Assembly: GCF_000695095.2 (NCBI RefSeq)
Contig: NZ_CP011454.1
Location: 1,054,001 to 1,118,000 of the forward strand
Reading direction: 5' to 3'
DNA: 64,000 bases
DNA from: Gemmatimonas phototrophica
Lineage (GTDB): Bacteria > Gemmatimonadota > Gemmatimonadetes > Gemmatimonadales > Gemmatimonadaceae
Shown piece after piece: positions 11,295 through 21,287 of this stretch (within the stretch, counting starts at the first letter, position 1; each line of letters opens with the position of its first letter). The notes below the pieces were generated by a model, which ran no database searches, was not told the DNA's origin, and saw nothing but the letters and a program-made list of their open reading frames with translations. The position numbers and the translations under genes are program-made.

Positions 11295-12003
11295 TAGGGC
11301 AGCGCCTGGCGCGGCGCCGAACCACAACAGGGGAGATGGCAGCCACACAGATGGCAGCAGGCGGCCAGAGCAGTCCCTGGCCCCTGCCATTTGAGTGGCT
11401 GCCGTCTGCATGCTGCCTTCACCGCCCCAGCTGAACCCAAGTCCTCGGAGCACTCAAGTGACGCACGTCATGGGTCTGCTGTTGGTAGTTCCGTAGACAC
11501 GGAACATCCTACATCTGGAACGGAGTGTCACTCCGCATGCCGCTTTGGGCGGGGGAACCCGGAGGAACTTTGTGGGACGAGTCGTGAGCAAAACGGTGCC
11601 CGTTCCGAAACATCTAGTCCGAGTCGTTCTCGGTTCGTCCCACCGAGCGTACGATTTTTCATTGACACGGACGCGGTCGGTGCTAGTTTGCCGCTCTGGT
11701 ATTCCTCAGGTGTCTCAACACTGAGTCTACCGTGCTTCGCTGTATTTCGGTGAAACGGAGACCTGTTGCCGGCTGGGCGGCGCTTTGCAGCGCACCACCG
11801 GGAACGGGTGTTCAGCTTTTTTTCGTAGTCTGGGCCGACGCGTGCCGCGCGCGATCGGCTCACCCAGTGTCGGATCGCTGCTTTCTTGGTCACCGGATTG
11901 GTGGTCAGGGTTGCCGCGGCCGGCGTTGTAGGCGTTTTGGGGCCCCGCGCTGGTGCGTGGTTACGAAACGTTGTCCCGTGGCACTACCCTCCCGGAGGAG
12001 CAG
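11295..12003. other. 709-base intergenic region with hairpin and possible promoter
   Basis: A 20-bp imperfect inverted repeat pairs 11338-11357 with 11384-11403 (GGCAGCCACACAGATGGCAG-type arms) and encloses a smaller GGCCA/TGGCC stem. It could end the LytTR transcript. TTGACA at 11662 followed 16 bp later by TAGTTT (11684-11689) is a plausible promoter for the operon starting at 12004. Short open frames on both strands lack recognisable protein character and ribosome binding sites, so no gene is called. Confidence 0.4.
11662..11689 (+). promoter_or_regulatory. Candidate promoter for the surface-protein operon
   Basis: A consensus -35 TTGACA (11662-11667) and TAGTTT (11684-11689) are separated by 16 bp, about 315 bases before the TonB receptor start. 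The long untranslated leader this would imply lowers confidence. Confidence 0.35.
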
Positions 12004-15000
12004 ATGAGGTTTCTTGGACGTCGTCGGTGGTTATTCGCGACGGTCCTAGGCGTAGCCCTGGCCGCGCCGATCACTGCCGCACAGGCCCAGACCGGTAAGT
12101 TGACCGGTGTGGTCACCGATGCGGAAAGCGGCAAGCCCATTGAGGGCGTCGCGGTGGTCATTCAGGGTACCACGCTTGGGGCCAATACGAACGCTGCTGG
12201 ACGCTACTTCATCATTTCGGTTCCGCCCGGGACCTATACGGTGCAGGCCCGTCGGTTGGGCTTCCAGAGCGTCAACGCCACAGATGTGCGCATCACCATC
12301 GACGTGACGCGCGAACAGAACTTCAAGATCAAAGCCACCAACCAGACGCTGGCCGCCATCACGGTGCAGGCGGAAAAGACCCCGCTCATTGAACGTGGAC
12401 AGGTGGGTTCCGGCAGCACGATCAGCGAAGAGCAGATTCAGTCGCTCCCCGTGACGTCCATTGCCGGGGTGCTCGCCCTGCAACAGGGCTTCCAGGAAGT
12501 CCCGCAGAACACGAGCCTTATCTCGGTCGCGGAAGAGCAGCGGAACACGTCACAGCCTATCCGCGTGCGCGGTAGCCGTGGCGGTTCGACGCTTTCCATG
12601 ATTGACGGTGTGCCGATCAACAACTCGATCTTCGGGTCGAACGCCATCGACATCAACTCGTTTGCCGTCAGTGGTGTGGACTTCCGCCGCGGCAACATGG
12701 ACCCGCAGTACGGCAACGCGCTGTCGGGTATCGTCAACAGCTCCATCCGTGAAGGCGGCTCGCAGGTCGCGGGCTCGATCAGCTTCCAGAACGGCACGTT
12801 GCCGGGTGAGCTGTTCAACTCCACGCAGGACAAGCTGGGTGGCAACAACCTGCTCCGCGGTTACCTCGCGGGCCCGGTGCCGGGGACCAACTCCAAGTTG
12901 CGTTACTCGGTGTCCGGTCAGGTCGAAAGTGGCGCCGCCCGCGTGCTTGAGTTCGACCAGGACATCTTCTCGGTCAACCAGGACGTCGAGCGCTCAGAAG
13001 TCCTTCCGGCCTACTCGCGCGACCTCATCAAGGGGTGGCAGGCGTTCGGTGGCCGTCAGAATGCGCAGTTCGTGGGCAAGCTCACGTTCCTGCCGTTCGA
13101 CAACACCAAGATCAACTTCACGGCTATCGGGGCCGAGCGCGCGAATCGTCCGTACGATCGCCGCTTCATGTTCTCGTACCAGCCCGACCCCCTGTCGCTG
13201 GTGAACAACCGCGCCGACTCGTTGTTCGTCATTAACGACCAGGGTCTGGTGTTGCAGCGCGATCTGACGCCCACGTCCATTCGCGACAAGAGCAACATGT
13301 TCATCGCGTCGGTCGAACAGCGGTGGGGGCGCAGCTCCCTCACGTTGCGCGCTGCCCAGCTCGATTTTGAACGCGTCACGTGCCCCATCTATCGTGGTGT
13401 CTGTTTGCCGGCGCCGTTCTGCCAGGCCAACTTCGCGCAGGGCTTCATCAACCCGTCGCCCACGCTGTGCAGCACCGTGCCTGATCAGGGTGCTACCGGC
13501 CAGCTGTTTGGCGGTGAGAAGTTTACCGATCGGACCTTCCGCGCCGACTTCCAGTCGCAGGTCACCGACCACAACAACCTGCAGTTCGGTGCCCAGCTCG
13601 TGCAGCACGATCTGGTGTACAGCGACCGCGCGGCCGGCCCTGGTCAGTCGGGCATTACGCCGCTCACGTATCAGGTGTACCGCGCCAAGCCGTACGATGC
13701 CGCCGCCTACGTGCAGTCGGTCATCGAATACGACTTCATCAGCATCCGCCTCGGCGGCCGTTTTGACTACGGCGTCGCGCGTGGCAGCAGCTTTGCCAAC
13801 CCGCTCGACCCGGCCAACGGCACCACGGCCCGTGAGGTGTGCAACGGTGCTACGGTCGCCGGCAAGCAGCTGCTGAACGCGCAGGGCCAGCCCTACGGCA
13901 CTACCGGCTGCTTCGCGTCGGCAGAGAATCCGGCCACCAAGCGCCCCATTCTGCTCGACTCGGCCACCTCCATCGCGCAGGGTGACGACTTCACGGCCGC
14001 GCGGGCGCGGACCGCGTTCAGCCCGCGCATTGGTGTGAACTTCCCGCTCACCGAGCGTTCGCAGCTGTTCTTCAACGCCGGTCGCTACACCAAGGTCCCC
14101 AATTACGCCGACGTGTATCGCAACACCGGCACCGGGACCGTGGCTGGCCTCACCGCCGACGCCGACCGCTATTGCGCCGCCACGCAGGTAAAGCCGGGCA
14201 CCGCCGAGTGCGCCCCGGATATCCGCGCCACCAACCCCACGTACGTGGGTAACGTGAACCTGCTGCTCGAAGAAGCCAAGTCGTACGAAGTGGGCTACTC
14301 GACCACGTTGGGTGAGCAGAACAACTACGGTCTGCAGGTGGCGGTGTACAACCGCTCGGAAACCGGCCTCACGGGTATTCGCGCCAGCCGCGCCCTGAAC
14401 GACATCGGCTCCACGTACGACGGGTCGGCGCCGCAGTATCGCGTGGTGGTGAACGGTGACTTCCTGACGGCGCGTGGTATGGAAATCTCGCTCGACCGCC
14501 GCCTGTCCAACCGCTACCAGTACAGCGTGAACTACGGCATTGCGCGGTCCACGTCCAACTCTCAGGCGCCAGATCGCGCCGACGAAATTGCGCGGACCGA
14601 AGCGAACCGCGTGCAGCTCATTGAAACGCTGACCGACGGCAACATTACGCACACGGCCAACGCGTCTGTGACCTATCGCGTGCAGAACGACCTGCCTACG
14701 TTGCCGTTCAACGCCGGCCGTCTGCTGCGCAACACCACGGCGAGCTTCACCTACCAGATCCGTAGCGGCAATCCGTACACGCCGGTGCGTGCCACATCAC
14801 TGGCCAACATCGGTGTCACAAACGCTGCCTCGGATATCAACTCGGGCACGGCGCCCAGCGTGCAAGACATGGGTCTGCAGCTCGACAAGCGCTTCGCCAT
14901 CAAGAACGTGAACTACTCCGCCTTCTTCCGTGTGAGCAACCTGCTCGATCGCAAGAACTGCGCGCAGGTGTTCGTGAATACCGGCAAGTGCGACGCCGGC

Positions 15001-15126
15001 TTGCGTGACTTCCAGAACCGTCGTGTTGGCAACACCGGTGACGTGACCACGTCTACCGGATTTGACCAGCCTGAATTCATCGGTGCCCGCCGCAGCCTGT
15101 TCACCGGCATCACCGTCAGCTTCTAA
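12004..15126 (+). CDS. TonB-dependent outer-membrane receptor with carboxypeptidase-regulatory-like domain
   Basis: This 1040-residue outer-membrane protein has a signal peptide (residues 1-28, ending AQAQ), a CarboxypepD_reg-like Ig domain (about 30-110: GVVTDAESGKPIEGVAV, GRYFIISVPPGTYTV), a TonB-box-like AITVQAEKT, a plug (about 130-250: RVRGSRGGSTLSMIDGVPIN and NALSGIVN) and a long beta-barrel ending in GITVSF with the C-terminal phenylalanine expected for barrel assembly. Such receptors import a bound ligand using TonB energy or form part of a surface complex; the ligand is unknown. The ATG at 12004 follows CGGAGGAG, a good ribosome binding site. It is first in a run of five close genes with a type IX-like secreted protein and a PorV homologue. 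Confidence 0.92.
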   Translation: MRFLGRRRWLFATVLGVALAAPITAAQAQTGKLTGVVTDAESGKPIEGVAVVIQGTTLGANTNAAGRYFIISVPPGTYTVQARRLGFQSVNATDVRITIDVTREQNFKIKATNQTLAAITVQAEKTPLIERGQVGSGSTISEEQIQSLPVTSIAGVLALQQGFQEVPQNTSLISVAEEQRNTSQPIRVRGSRGGSTLSMIDGVPINNSIFGSNAIDINSFAVSGVDFRRGNMDPQYGNALSGIVNSSIREGGSQVAGSISFQNGTLPGELFNSTQDKLGGNNLLRGYLAGPVPGTNSKLRYSVSGQVESGAARVLEFDQDIFSVNQDVERSEVLPAYSRDLIKGWQAFGGRQNAQFVGKLTFLPFDNTKINFTAIGAERANRPYDRRFMFSYQPDPLSLVNNRADSLFVINDQGLVLQRDLTPTSIRDKSNMFIASVEQRWGRSSLTLRAAQLDFERVTCPIYRGVCLPAPFCQANFAQGFINPSPTLCSTVPDQGATGQLFGGEKFTDRTFRADFQSQVTDHNNLQFGAQLVQHDLVYSDRAAGPGQSGITPLTYQVYRAKPYDAAAYVQSVIEYDFISIRLGGRFDYGVARGSSFANPLDPANGTTAREVCNGATVAGKQLLNAQGQPYGTTGCFASAENPATKRPILLDSATSIAQGDDFTAARARTAFSPRIGVNFPLTERSQLFFNAGRYTKVPNYADVYRNTGTGTVAGLTADADRYCAATQVKPGTAECAPDIRATNPTYVGNVNLLLEEAKSYEVGYSTTLGEQNNYGLQVAVYNRSETGLTGIRASRALNDIGSTYDGSAPQYRVVVNGDFLTARGMEISLDRRLSNRYQYSVNYGIARSTSNSQAPDRADEIARTEANRVQLIETLTDGNITHTANASVTYRVQNDLPTLPFNAGRLLRNTTASFTYQIRSGNPYTPVRATSLANIGVTNAASDINSGTAPSVQDMGLQLDKRFAIKNVNYSAFFRVSNLLDRKNCAQVFVNTGKCDAGLRDFQNRRVGNTGDVTTSTGFDQPEFIGARRSLFTGITVSF

Positions 15127-15144
15127 GTCCCCCTCCCGAGCACG

Positions 15145-18100
15145 ATGACTTTCATCATGGATTCCATCAGCCTGTGCGCGACCGACGCGCGGCGCCGCCT
15201 CCGGGCAGCGGCCGCGACGCTGGTGGTCGCCGGAGGCGCCTTTGGTGTGCCAGCCACGATGCAGGCACAGGGGGGGCTCACGCCTCCTCTCACCAGCATC
15301 GACAGCATGCGTGCCGACGGCAGCTTCGTCACGAAGCAGCTTTCCGCTGCCCCGAATGCCTTCAACCTGTTTGCCGGCGAAGACCTGGCTTGCGGTACCT
15401 ACCGCGGCACCGGCGACATGACCGGCGGTACGCAAAACGAAGGTGGCCCGGTGTCCAACCAGGCTGCCGGCAGCCAGGACTGCGTAGCCAGTCAGCGCGG
15501 GTTTTACTTTGCCATGCCCATTGTGGGCGGGTCTGGTCCCAGCAACTGGCGAAAAATTCGCGCCGTGTATCCCAACGCGCGTACCATGCTCGGCTCCCCA
15601 GGCTATTCCGGCTTTTTCACCTTTGCCTTTGGTCCGCAAAAGAAGTCCCTCGGACCGGCAGACGGTCAGTTCGGCAAGACCTTCTCGGGCGTGACCTCGG
15701 CCAACGACGGTTCCTGCCGCGGCAACCCCAACACCTTCCGCTTCCTGGGTAACTCGCTGCTGGCGACCAAGGATTGCCCGGAAACCTGGGGCTCCGAAGG
15801 GTTCAAAGGCAAAGCCGTCATTCCTGACGCGACGTGGCTCGATCGCTTCAAAGCCAACCCCACGGGCTTCTCGTGGGACGAGTGGAAGATTCCGGCCACG
15901 GCCTATGATCCCAGCAATATTCTCGGGACGCAGCAGCTGTACGGCTTCATGTCCGACTATTACCGCGAGCAGAAGCTGCGCTTCGGATCGGTGGTGGCTG
16001 GCGGCGCCGGCGCGCCGAGCGAACAGGGGTACCCGATGGGTATCGAGTTCAAATTCGAAGCGTTCCAGTTCGGTAATCCGGCGGTGCGCAACACCATCTG
16101 GTATCAGTTGACGATGGTGAACAAGAGTGCCGACGTGTACGGCGTGGGCGTGGATTACGACTCGTTGTACTACGGCCTTGGCCCGGGCATGGCGTCCAAT
16201 CAGAACGCCAACGCCATGTACTTCCAGCCGCAAGACGGATCGGTGTACATCGTGCGCTCCGGTGCCTCCGGCAACTGTAACGCCACGTCGTACCCCAAGC
16301 GTTACGCGGGTCAGACGTTGGGGTGTAACAGCACGGCGGCCGGTTTCGGTGGCGGCGCGATGGTTATCTCGTTCCTCAAGTCACCGTTGGGTGACCTGCG
16401 CAACAAGTTGTTCACGCAGCCGTCCAGCCCGTACTACGCCCCCAACCATCCGAACGCGGGTGATACGATTACGTACAATCACGCCGCGTGGGGTGCTTTC
16501 GGGAACAACAACCTGCAGTTCAGCATGCGCGGGGCGTTCGGCATGGTCTCGGGTATCGAATCCGACTACCTCGACGGTCGTACCCCCGCTCAGCTTGGCG
16601 CTGCCGATTATCTGAACAAGTTTCGCCCGGAAGAATGGAGTGGAGTGGTTCCCGACGCCGACCAGGCCCGATTCAACAAGTTCGTTCCCGGCAGCACCAT
16701 CAATCCGGCCACCGGCCGGCTGTTCGGCAAGTGGGATTACAACAAGGATGGTATTCAGGACACCATTTCGGTGCCTGGCTGTGGCAGTCAGGGTTGCCAT
16801 GTGTTGTGGAGCGATACAATCCCGGGCGGCTATCGCAATGGTGGCTGGGGCAACATCATGAACACCTTGACCGCAGGCCCCTTCAGCCTGCGCGCGAGTG
16901 ATACCACACAGTTCCTGTTCGCCTTTACGTGGGCCCCGGACTCGTTGCAGACGCGCACGCGCGTGGACGCGATGCTCAATGCGTATCTCACCAACTACGC
17001 CGGCCCCACTCCCGTTGCACTTCCGACCATCACGCCGGGTGTTACGTATACGGTGGCGTCGGCCGAGTTCGTGGACTCCTCGCGCGCTGGTGTGGCCGAC
17101 GCGTCGGTGGGTTCGCAGATCACCATTCGGTATCCGCAGATTTCGCCCGTTGATCAGTTCATGCTCCGCTCGATCGCCAAGATCCGGCAGGACTCGATTG
17201 ACGACGTAGGCAATGTGCGGCGCGTATTGCGTCTCAACCCGGGACTGCTGGCGCGCATGACGGCGCGCGCCAACGACAACCTGGCGGCGGTCTACATCTT
17301 CAAGTCGTGCAACCAGGGCAACACCTGGACTACCAGCAGCGGTAACGTTGGGGCGTGTGTGGATGCGCCCACGCGCAACATCGACGCCGGTGTGCAGGCG
17401 TTCAACTGGCGTCCGTGGGCCACCACGACGTACGCCAACGGTATCCCGGCGGCGGCCACCGTGTCGGAGTTCGTGATGGGCGGCCGGACCTACGTGTATT
17501 CGCTGGTCACCCGTACGCGCGGCTTCTCTGACTTTGCCATCGTGGACAGCAGCGCCACGGGCTTTTTCAGCACCGACGTGCAGAATGCGTTGAGTGTCAC
17601 CAAGGACACCATCAGCTCAGCGTTGGCCGGCAGCGGGCCTAGCACCATCACGGTGTACGCGCCCATCACCAACGCAGCGGGTCGGTCCTTCGCCCGCGTG
17701 GATACCTCCACGGTGCTCGGTAAGGCGACGCAGGACGTGATCGTGGGCAACGTGAACAACGACGCGTCGGGTCGTACGCGCATGGTGTTCGCCAACCAGT
17801 TCATCGTCCGCAAGACGATCGACACGATTACGAGTGCGGCGTCCACCACCATCTCGGCCCGCTACATCGTACCCAGTGCCACCACGTCGCCGACTGGAAC
17901 GCGGGTGGTGAACTTCCTGGCACGTGAGCAGCAGTTTACGGTGGGGCAGAATATTCCGGTGCGCGTGGGCACGGCGCTGCTCGCCGGCACGGCACGTGGT
18001 GTCACCGGCTCCTCGCGTCTGTTTGTCGATACGGTATCGGCACCAGCCAACAGCATGGGCTACGTGTGGGTCACGCAAGATGGACGCCCCATCTACATGA

Positions 18101-19464
18101 CCAGCGATCAGTACGCGGCCAACTTCGACCGTGATCAGCTCAGTTCGCCGCTGTACCCGGGCTACACGGTCCGCTCGCGCGACAGCTCGAACGCGGCCAC
18201 CGGTATGCGTCAGGAGTTGCTGCCTTCCGGCACGGTCCGCGATCGTGACTACCTGGTGCGTGCGCCGGGCGACACCATCCAGCCAAACGCCAAGCAGTTT
18301 GCCATTACCGTGCGGCCTATCACCGCGGTGACGGGCAACACCTTGCCCAAGCGTGTACAGGGTGGGGCGTATACCCTGACGTGGCAGACGGACCCGTGGG
18401 GCCCCAAGGCACCCTTCCGTCTCGATCCGCCCCAGGCATTGCAGGCCACCATCGATACGTCACTTAACGCGATGGCGGCACTGGCCACCAACAGCACGAT
18501 CACCGACGCGAAGTACAACGCGATGATCGGGGCCACCACGGCCCGTCCGCTGGTGCGGGTGCGCCTGCCGTTTACTATGAAGTACACCGACCCGGAAGAC
18601 GGTCGGGTAGAAGATGTGAAGTTTGCCATGCTCGCCCGGGCCACCCCACAGGCGCGCACGCGACTCATGGGTTCCGGCAACGACACGATCCGGGTCAACG
18701 TGCCCGACAGCCTCTGGCTGCCGGGTGACACGCTGTATGTCATTCAGCGCGTACCGACGGACAGTGCCGTGACCATCGGCGGTGCCCGCACGCTGGTCCT
18801 CACCACGGATGCTGAAGGTGGCGCCAATGCCTTCCGCCCCATTCGTGTGCTGGCCGACTCCATTGGCTTGAGCAAGTTCCTCGTTGCCTGTACACCGAAC
18901 GCGACGTCCAGTGGTACGCGGACCAACACGTTTGACCAGCAGACCTGTAACCCGCTGGTGATCAATACGCGCGGTGCCACGCCTACTGGTGGATACTTGC
19001 CGGTGGCGGCCAACTGGTCGCAGTTCTTCGAACTCACCAAGACGTTCGATCCGCGCTCGGTGAAGGCACTGGTGGCCACGCCGTTCTCGTCGGCCAACGA
19101 GATCACCAAGGAAACGCTGTCCAAGATCAGCGTGGTGCCCAACCCGTACATCGTCCGCTCGGACGTGGACGACGTGACGCCGGCCAATCGGACGTCGGTG
19201 GGCAACATCGTCTTCACCGGTCTCCCCGATGAAGGCACCCTGCGCATCTACTCGGTCTCCGGGCAGTATCTCCAGGAACTCAAGTGGACGGCCAGCGATC
19301 TCCTGCGATCCGGCAACAACTCCACCTCGGGCGATCTGGCGTACAATCTCCGTACACGCGAGGGCATCGACCTCGGATCGGGGCTTTATCTGTTCGTCGT
19401 GACGGCCACTGGTGAGCGGGGCAAGAACCAGGTGCATCGCGGCAAGTTCGTGATCATCCGCTAA
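15145..19464 (+). CDS. Large secreted protein with type IX-like C-terminal sorting domain
   Basis: 1439 residues with an N-terminal signal peptide (alanine-rich, ending about TMQAQ). The body is not recognised; it is rich in Thr, Ser and Asn, with about 8 cysteines in the first 550 residues and beta-type segments. The last ~110 residues look like a type IX secretion (Por) sorting or FlgD-Ig-like domain: ISVVPNPY, then IVFTGLPDEGTLRIYSVSGQYLQEL, LGSGLYLFVVTA and a final GKFVIIR. A PorV-like protein is encoded 10 bases downstream, which supports surface export. There is no clear Shine-Dalgarno before 15145; the ATG at 15157 is an alternative. It is probably a surface-exposed partner of the upstream TonB receptor. 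Confidence 0.8.
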   Translation: MTFIMDSISLCATDARRRLRAAAATLVVAGGAFGVPATMQAQGGLTPPLTSIDSMRADGSFVTKQLSAAPNAFNLFAGEDLACGTYRGTGDMTGGTQNEGGPVSNQAAGSQDCVASQRGFYFAMPIVGGSGPSNWRKIRAVYPNARTMLGSPGYSGFFTFAFGPQKKSLGPADGQFGKTFSGVTSANDGSCRGNPNTFRFLGNSLLATKDCPETWGSEGFKGKAVIPDATWLDRFKANPTGFSWDEWKIPATAYDPSNILGTQQLYGFMSDYYREQKLRFGSVVAGGAGAPSEQGYPMGIEFKFEAFQFGNPAVRNTIWYQLTMVNKSADVYGVGVDYDSLYYGLGPGMASNQNANAMYFQPQDGSVYIVRSGASGNCNATSYPKRYAGQTLGCNSTAAGFGGGAMVISFLKSPLGDLRNKLFTQPSSPYYAPNHPNAGDTITYNHAAWGAFGNNNLQFSMRGAFGMVSGIESDYLDGRTPAQLGAADYLNKFRPEEWSGVVPDADQARFNKFVPGSTINPATGRLFGKWDYNKDGIQDTISVPGCGSQGCHVLWSDTIPGGYRNGGWGNIMNTLTAGPFSLRASDTTQFLFAFTWAPDSLQTRTRVDAMLNAYLTNYAGPTPVALPTITPGVTYTVASAEFVDSSRAGVADASVGSQITIRYPQISPVDQFMLRSIAKIRQDSIDDVGNVRRVLRLNPGLLARMTARANDNLAAVYIFKSCNQGNTWTTSSGNVGACVDAPTRNIDAGVQAFNWRPWATTTYANGIPAAATVSEFVMGGRTYVYSLVTRTRGFSDFAIVDSSATGFFSTDVQNALSVTKDTISSALAGSGPSTITVYAPITNAAGRSFARVDTSTVLGKATQDVIVGNVNNDASGRTRMVFANQFIVRKTIDTITSAASTTISARYIVPSATTSPTGTRVVNFLAREQQFTVGQNIPVRVGTALLAGTARGVTGSSRLFVDTVSAPANSMGYVWVTQDGRPIYMTSDQYAANFDRDQLSSPLYPGYTVRSRDSSNAATGMRQELLPSGTVRDRDYLVRAPGDTIQPNAKQFAITVRPITAVTGNTLPKRVQGGAYTLTWQTDPWGPKAPFRLDPPQALQATIDTSLNAMAALATNSTITDAKYNAMIGATTARPLVRVRLPFTMKYTDPEDGRVEDVKFAMLARATPQARTRLMGSGNDTIRVNVPDSLWLPGDTLYVIQRVPTDSAVTIGGARTLVLTTDAEGGANAFRPIRVLADSIGLSKFLVACTPNATSSGTRTNTFDQQTCNPLVINTRGATPTGGYLPVAANWSQFFELTKTFDPRSVKALVATPFSSANEITKETLSKISVVPNPYIVRSDVDDVTPANRTSVGNIVFTGLPDEGTLRIYSVSGQYLQELKWTASDLLRSGNNSTSGDLAYNLRTREGIDLGSGLYLFVVTATGERGKNQVHRGKFVIIR

Positions 19465-19474
19465 CGGAGTCGAG

Positions 19475-20587
19475 ATGAAGATCATACGGAACATCGGCGT
19501 ACTCGGAGCCGCCACGACCCTGCTGGCAGCGCCGTTGAGCGCCCAGGGTCCAGGCGGTCTCCTTCCGACGCCTGAAACCAAGGCCACGCGTCAGGGTACG
19601 CGTGGCGCCAACTTCCTTCATATCGGTATTGGCGCCCGAGGGGGCGCCATGGCCGGCGCCATCGGCAGCACCGTGAACGGTCCGACCGCCTGGTATTGGA
19701 ACCCGGCAGGGGCGGCCACCAGCGAAATCATTTCCTTCGCGGGCGGCTACCAGAACCTCTATGGCGACCTCGGGCTCACGCAGTCGTATGCCGCCGCCTC
19801 CATTCCGCTCCTGGGCGGTGTGGTAGGGTTCTCGGTCAATTCACTGTCGTCGGGCGAAATCAAGCGCACCACCGAAGCCAATCCCTTCGGTGAGCGTCTC
19901 GGTGGGTCCACCTTTGCGTGGACCTCCACCGCGGCCAGCCTTGGCTATGCCAAGCGTCTGACGGATCGCCTCAACATCGGCACGCAGCTCAAGTACATCA
20001 CCGAAGGCATCACCGACGCCAACACGGCATGGGTGGCGGCGGACATCGGCACGCAATTCAACACCGGGCTGTATGGCGTCACCATTGGTGGTGCCATCCG
20101 CAACGTGGGTCGGTCGTCACGCGCCGGTGGCGCGCTGCTGCAGCGCGTTATCCAGACCACCGACGGCTCGCAGTTGCAGGAAGGCCGTCGTGTGGATCTG
20201 TGGACGCGCCCCACGGAAATTCCCGTGACCTTCCAGTTCTCGCTTGGCTCGCAGATTCTCGGTAGCGCCGATGCGCTGTTCGGAAAAGGCAGTGGCAACA
20301 ACGCCGTCAACGCCGAACTGACGCTGACCGACGGTACCGACATTTCCACCCAGTATGCACTCGGCGTGGAGTACGCGTACAAGAACATGTTCTTCGTGCG
20401 CGGCGGCAAGCGGATGTACAACGATGATCGTGAAACGGGCATCGATAACGCCGGCACGCTTGGCCTGGCTGGTGGCTTCGGCCTCCGGGTGCCTCTGCTC
20501 GGTCGCAATGTGCGCTTCGACTACTCCTATGAGGGTGCCGGCGCACTGCAGAACGTTCAGATCTTCTCCTTCGAGGTGGGCCGATGA
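19475..20587 (+). CDS. PorV/PorQ-like outer-membrane beta-barrel protein
   Basis: 370 residues with a signal peptide ending LSAQG. The N-terminal motif LHIGIGARGGAMAGA followed by WYWNPAGAA is typical of the PorV/PorQ/UPF0164 family of FadL-like barrels; PorV carries type IX cargo to the surface-attachment complex in Bacteroidetes. Alternating hydrophobic strands run to the end. GGAG lies six bases before the ATG. It follows the gene for a protein with a sorting-like domain and overlaps the next barrel gene by four bases (ATGA), so the order is cargo, PorV, barrel. The PorV assignment rests on the N-terminal motif; transport function is inferred. Confidence 0.82.
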   Translation: MKIIRNIGVLGAATTLLAAPLSAQGPGGLLPTPETKATRQGTRGANFLHIGIGARGGAMAGAIGSTVNGPTAWYWNPAGAATSEIISFAGGYQNLYGDLGLTQSYAAASIPLLGGVVGFSVNSLSSGEIKRTTEANPFGERLGGSTFAWTSTAASLGYAKRLTDRLNIGTQLKYITEGITDANTAWVAADIGTQFNTGLYGVTIGGAIRNVGRSSRAGGALLQRVIQTTDGSQLQEGRRVDLWTRPTEIPVTFQFSLGSQILGSADALFGKGSGNNAVNAELTLTDGTDISTQYALGVEYAYKNMFFVRGGKRMYNDDRETGIDNAGTLGLAGGFGLRVPLLGRNVRFDYSYEGAGALQNVQIFSFEVGR

Positions 20588-21285
20588 AACGTGTGATGCT
20601 TGCGGCCGCCTTGGTGGCACTGGCGGCGACGACCGCGCAGGCGCAGGTGGCCGACAAACGCTTCAGCGTAACCACCCGACTGGGCACGGTCACGCCGGAG
20701 CGCTCCTCGAGTCTTGATTTGGCTGGCCTCGTTGGTCTCGATACCGAGTACTCGCTCAACAAGTATTTCGGCACGGGTGTCTCGGTGGACGTCACGCGTG
20801 GCAACACGCACCGTGAAGACTTTGTGGCGCGACTCCGCTACGGCAATCCAACGGCTGGTGGTGGTGACACCATCTACTATCAGTACGTCGGACAGCCGGT
20901 GAACACCATTCACATCGGCGCGTTCGGCGTGGCGCGGTATCCCACCAAGCGCATTACCCCGTTTGTCATGGGCGGGTTCGGCACCTATACCATGTTGCTC
21001 GATACGCAGATCAACGGGAAGGCCGCCATCAAGAACTCGGCGTCGTACACCCTGGGTGGTGGTGTGTCGATCAAGTTCACGGAGCGTAGTGGCATCCAGA
21101 TTGACGCACGCCAGCTCACCATGCGGAACTTTGACCGTGGGTTCATTGATCCCACGGCCGGGCGCAATCCGAACACGGTGTTTCCGGAAGACTTCCCGTC
21201 CGTGCCGGCGGCGAAGAACACGGCGGCCAATTTCATGCTGTCCCTTGGCTTCCGGTACATCCCCGGCAACATCGGGGGCAACTAA
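20584..21285 (+). CDS. Outer-membrane beta-barrel protein, OmpA-like fold
   Basis: 233 residues with a signal peptide ending TAQAQ and repeated amphipathic strands (RFSVTTRLGTV, YFGTGVSVDVTRG, THIGAFGVARYP-like, FVMGGFGTYTM, FMLSLGFRYIPG), as in small 8-strand barrels. No catalytic motif is seen. The ATG lies inside the end of the PorV-like gene (ATGA overlap), so the pair is translationally coupled. The function is unknown; it could be a barrel accessory of the same surface system. Confidence 0.75.
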   Translation: MKRVMLAAALVALAATTAQAQVADKRFSVTTRLGTVTPERSSSLDLAGLVGLDTEYSLNKYFGTGVSVDVTRGNTHREDFVARLRYGNPTAGGGDTIYYQYVGQPVNTIHIGAFGVARYPTKRITPFVMGGFGTYTMLLDTQINGKAAIKNSASYTLGGGVSIKFTERSGIQIDARQLTMRNFDRGFIDPTAGRNPNTVFPEDFPSVPAAKNTAANFMLSLGFRYIPGNIGGN

Positions 21286-21287
21286 TC

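Noticed and set aside
11391-11893. Short open frames on both strands upstream of the TonB receptor
   Set aside because: No ribosome binding site, no protein-like pattern, and both strands are equally open.
12994-16233. Long minus-strand open frames opposite the TonB receptor and the giant secreted protein
   Set aside because: Codon bias of GC-rich genes keeps the complementary frame open; no ribosome binding site or recognisable protein.
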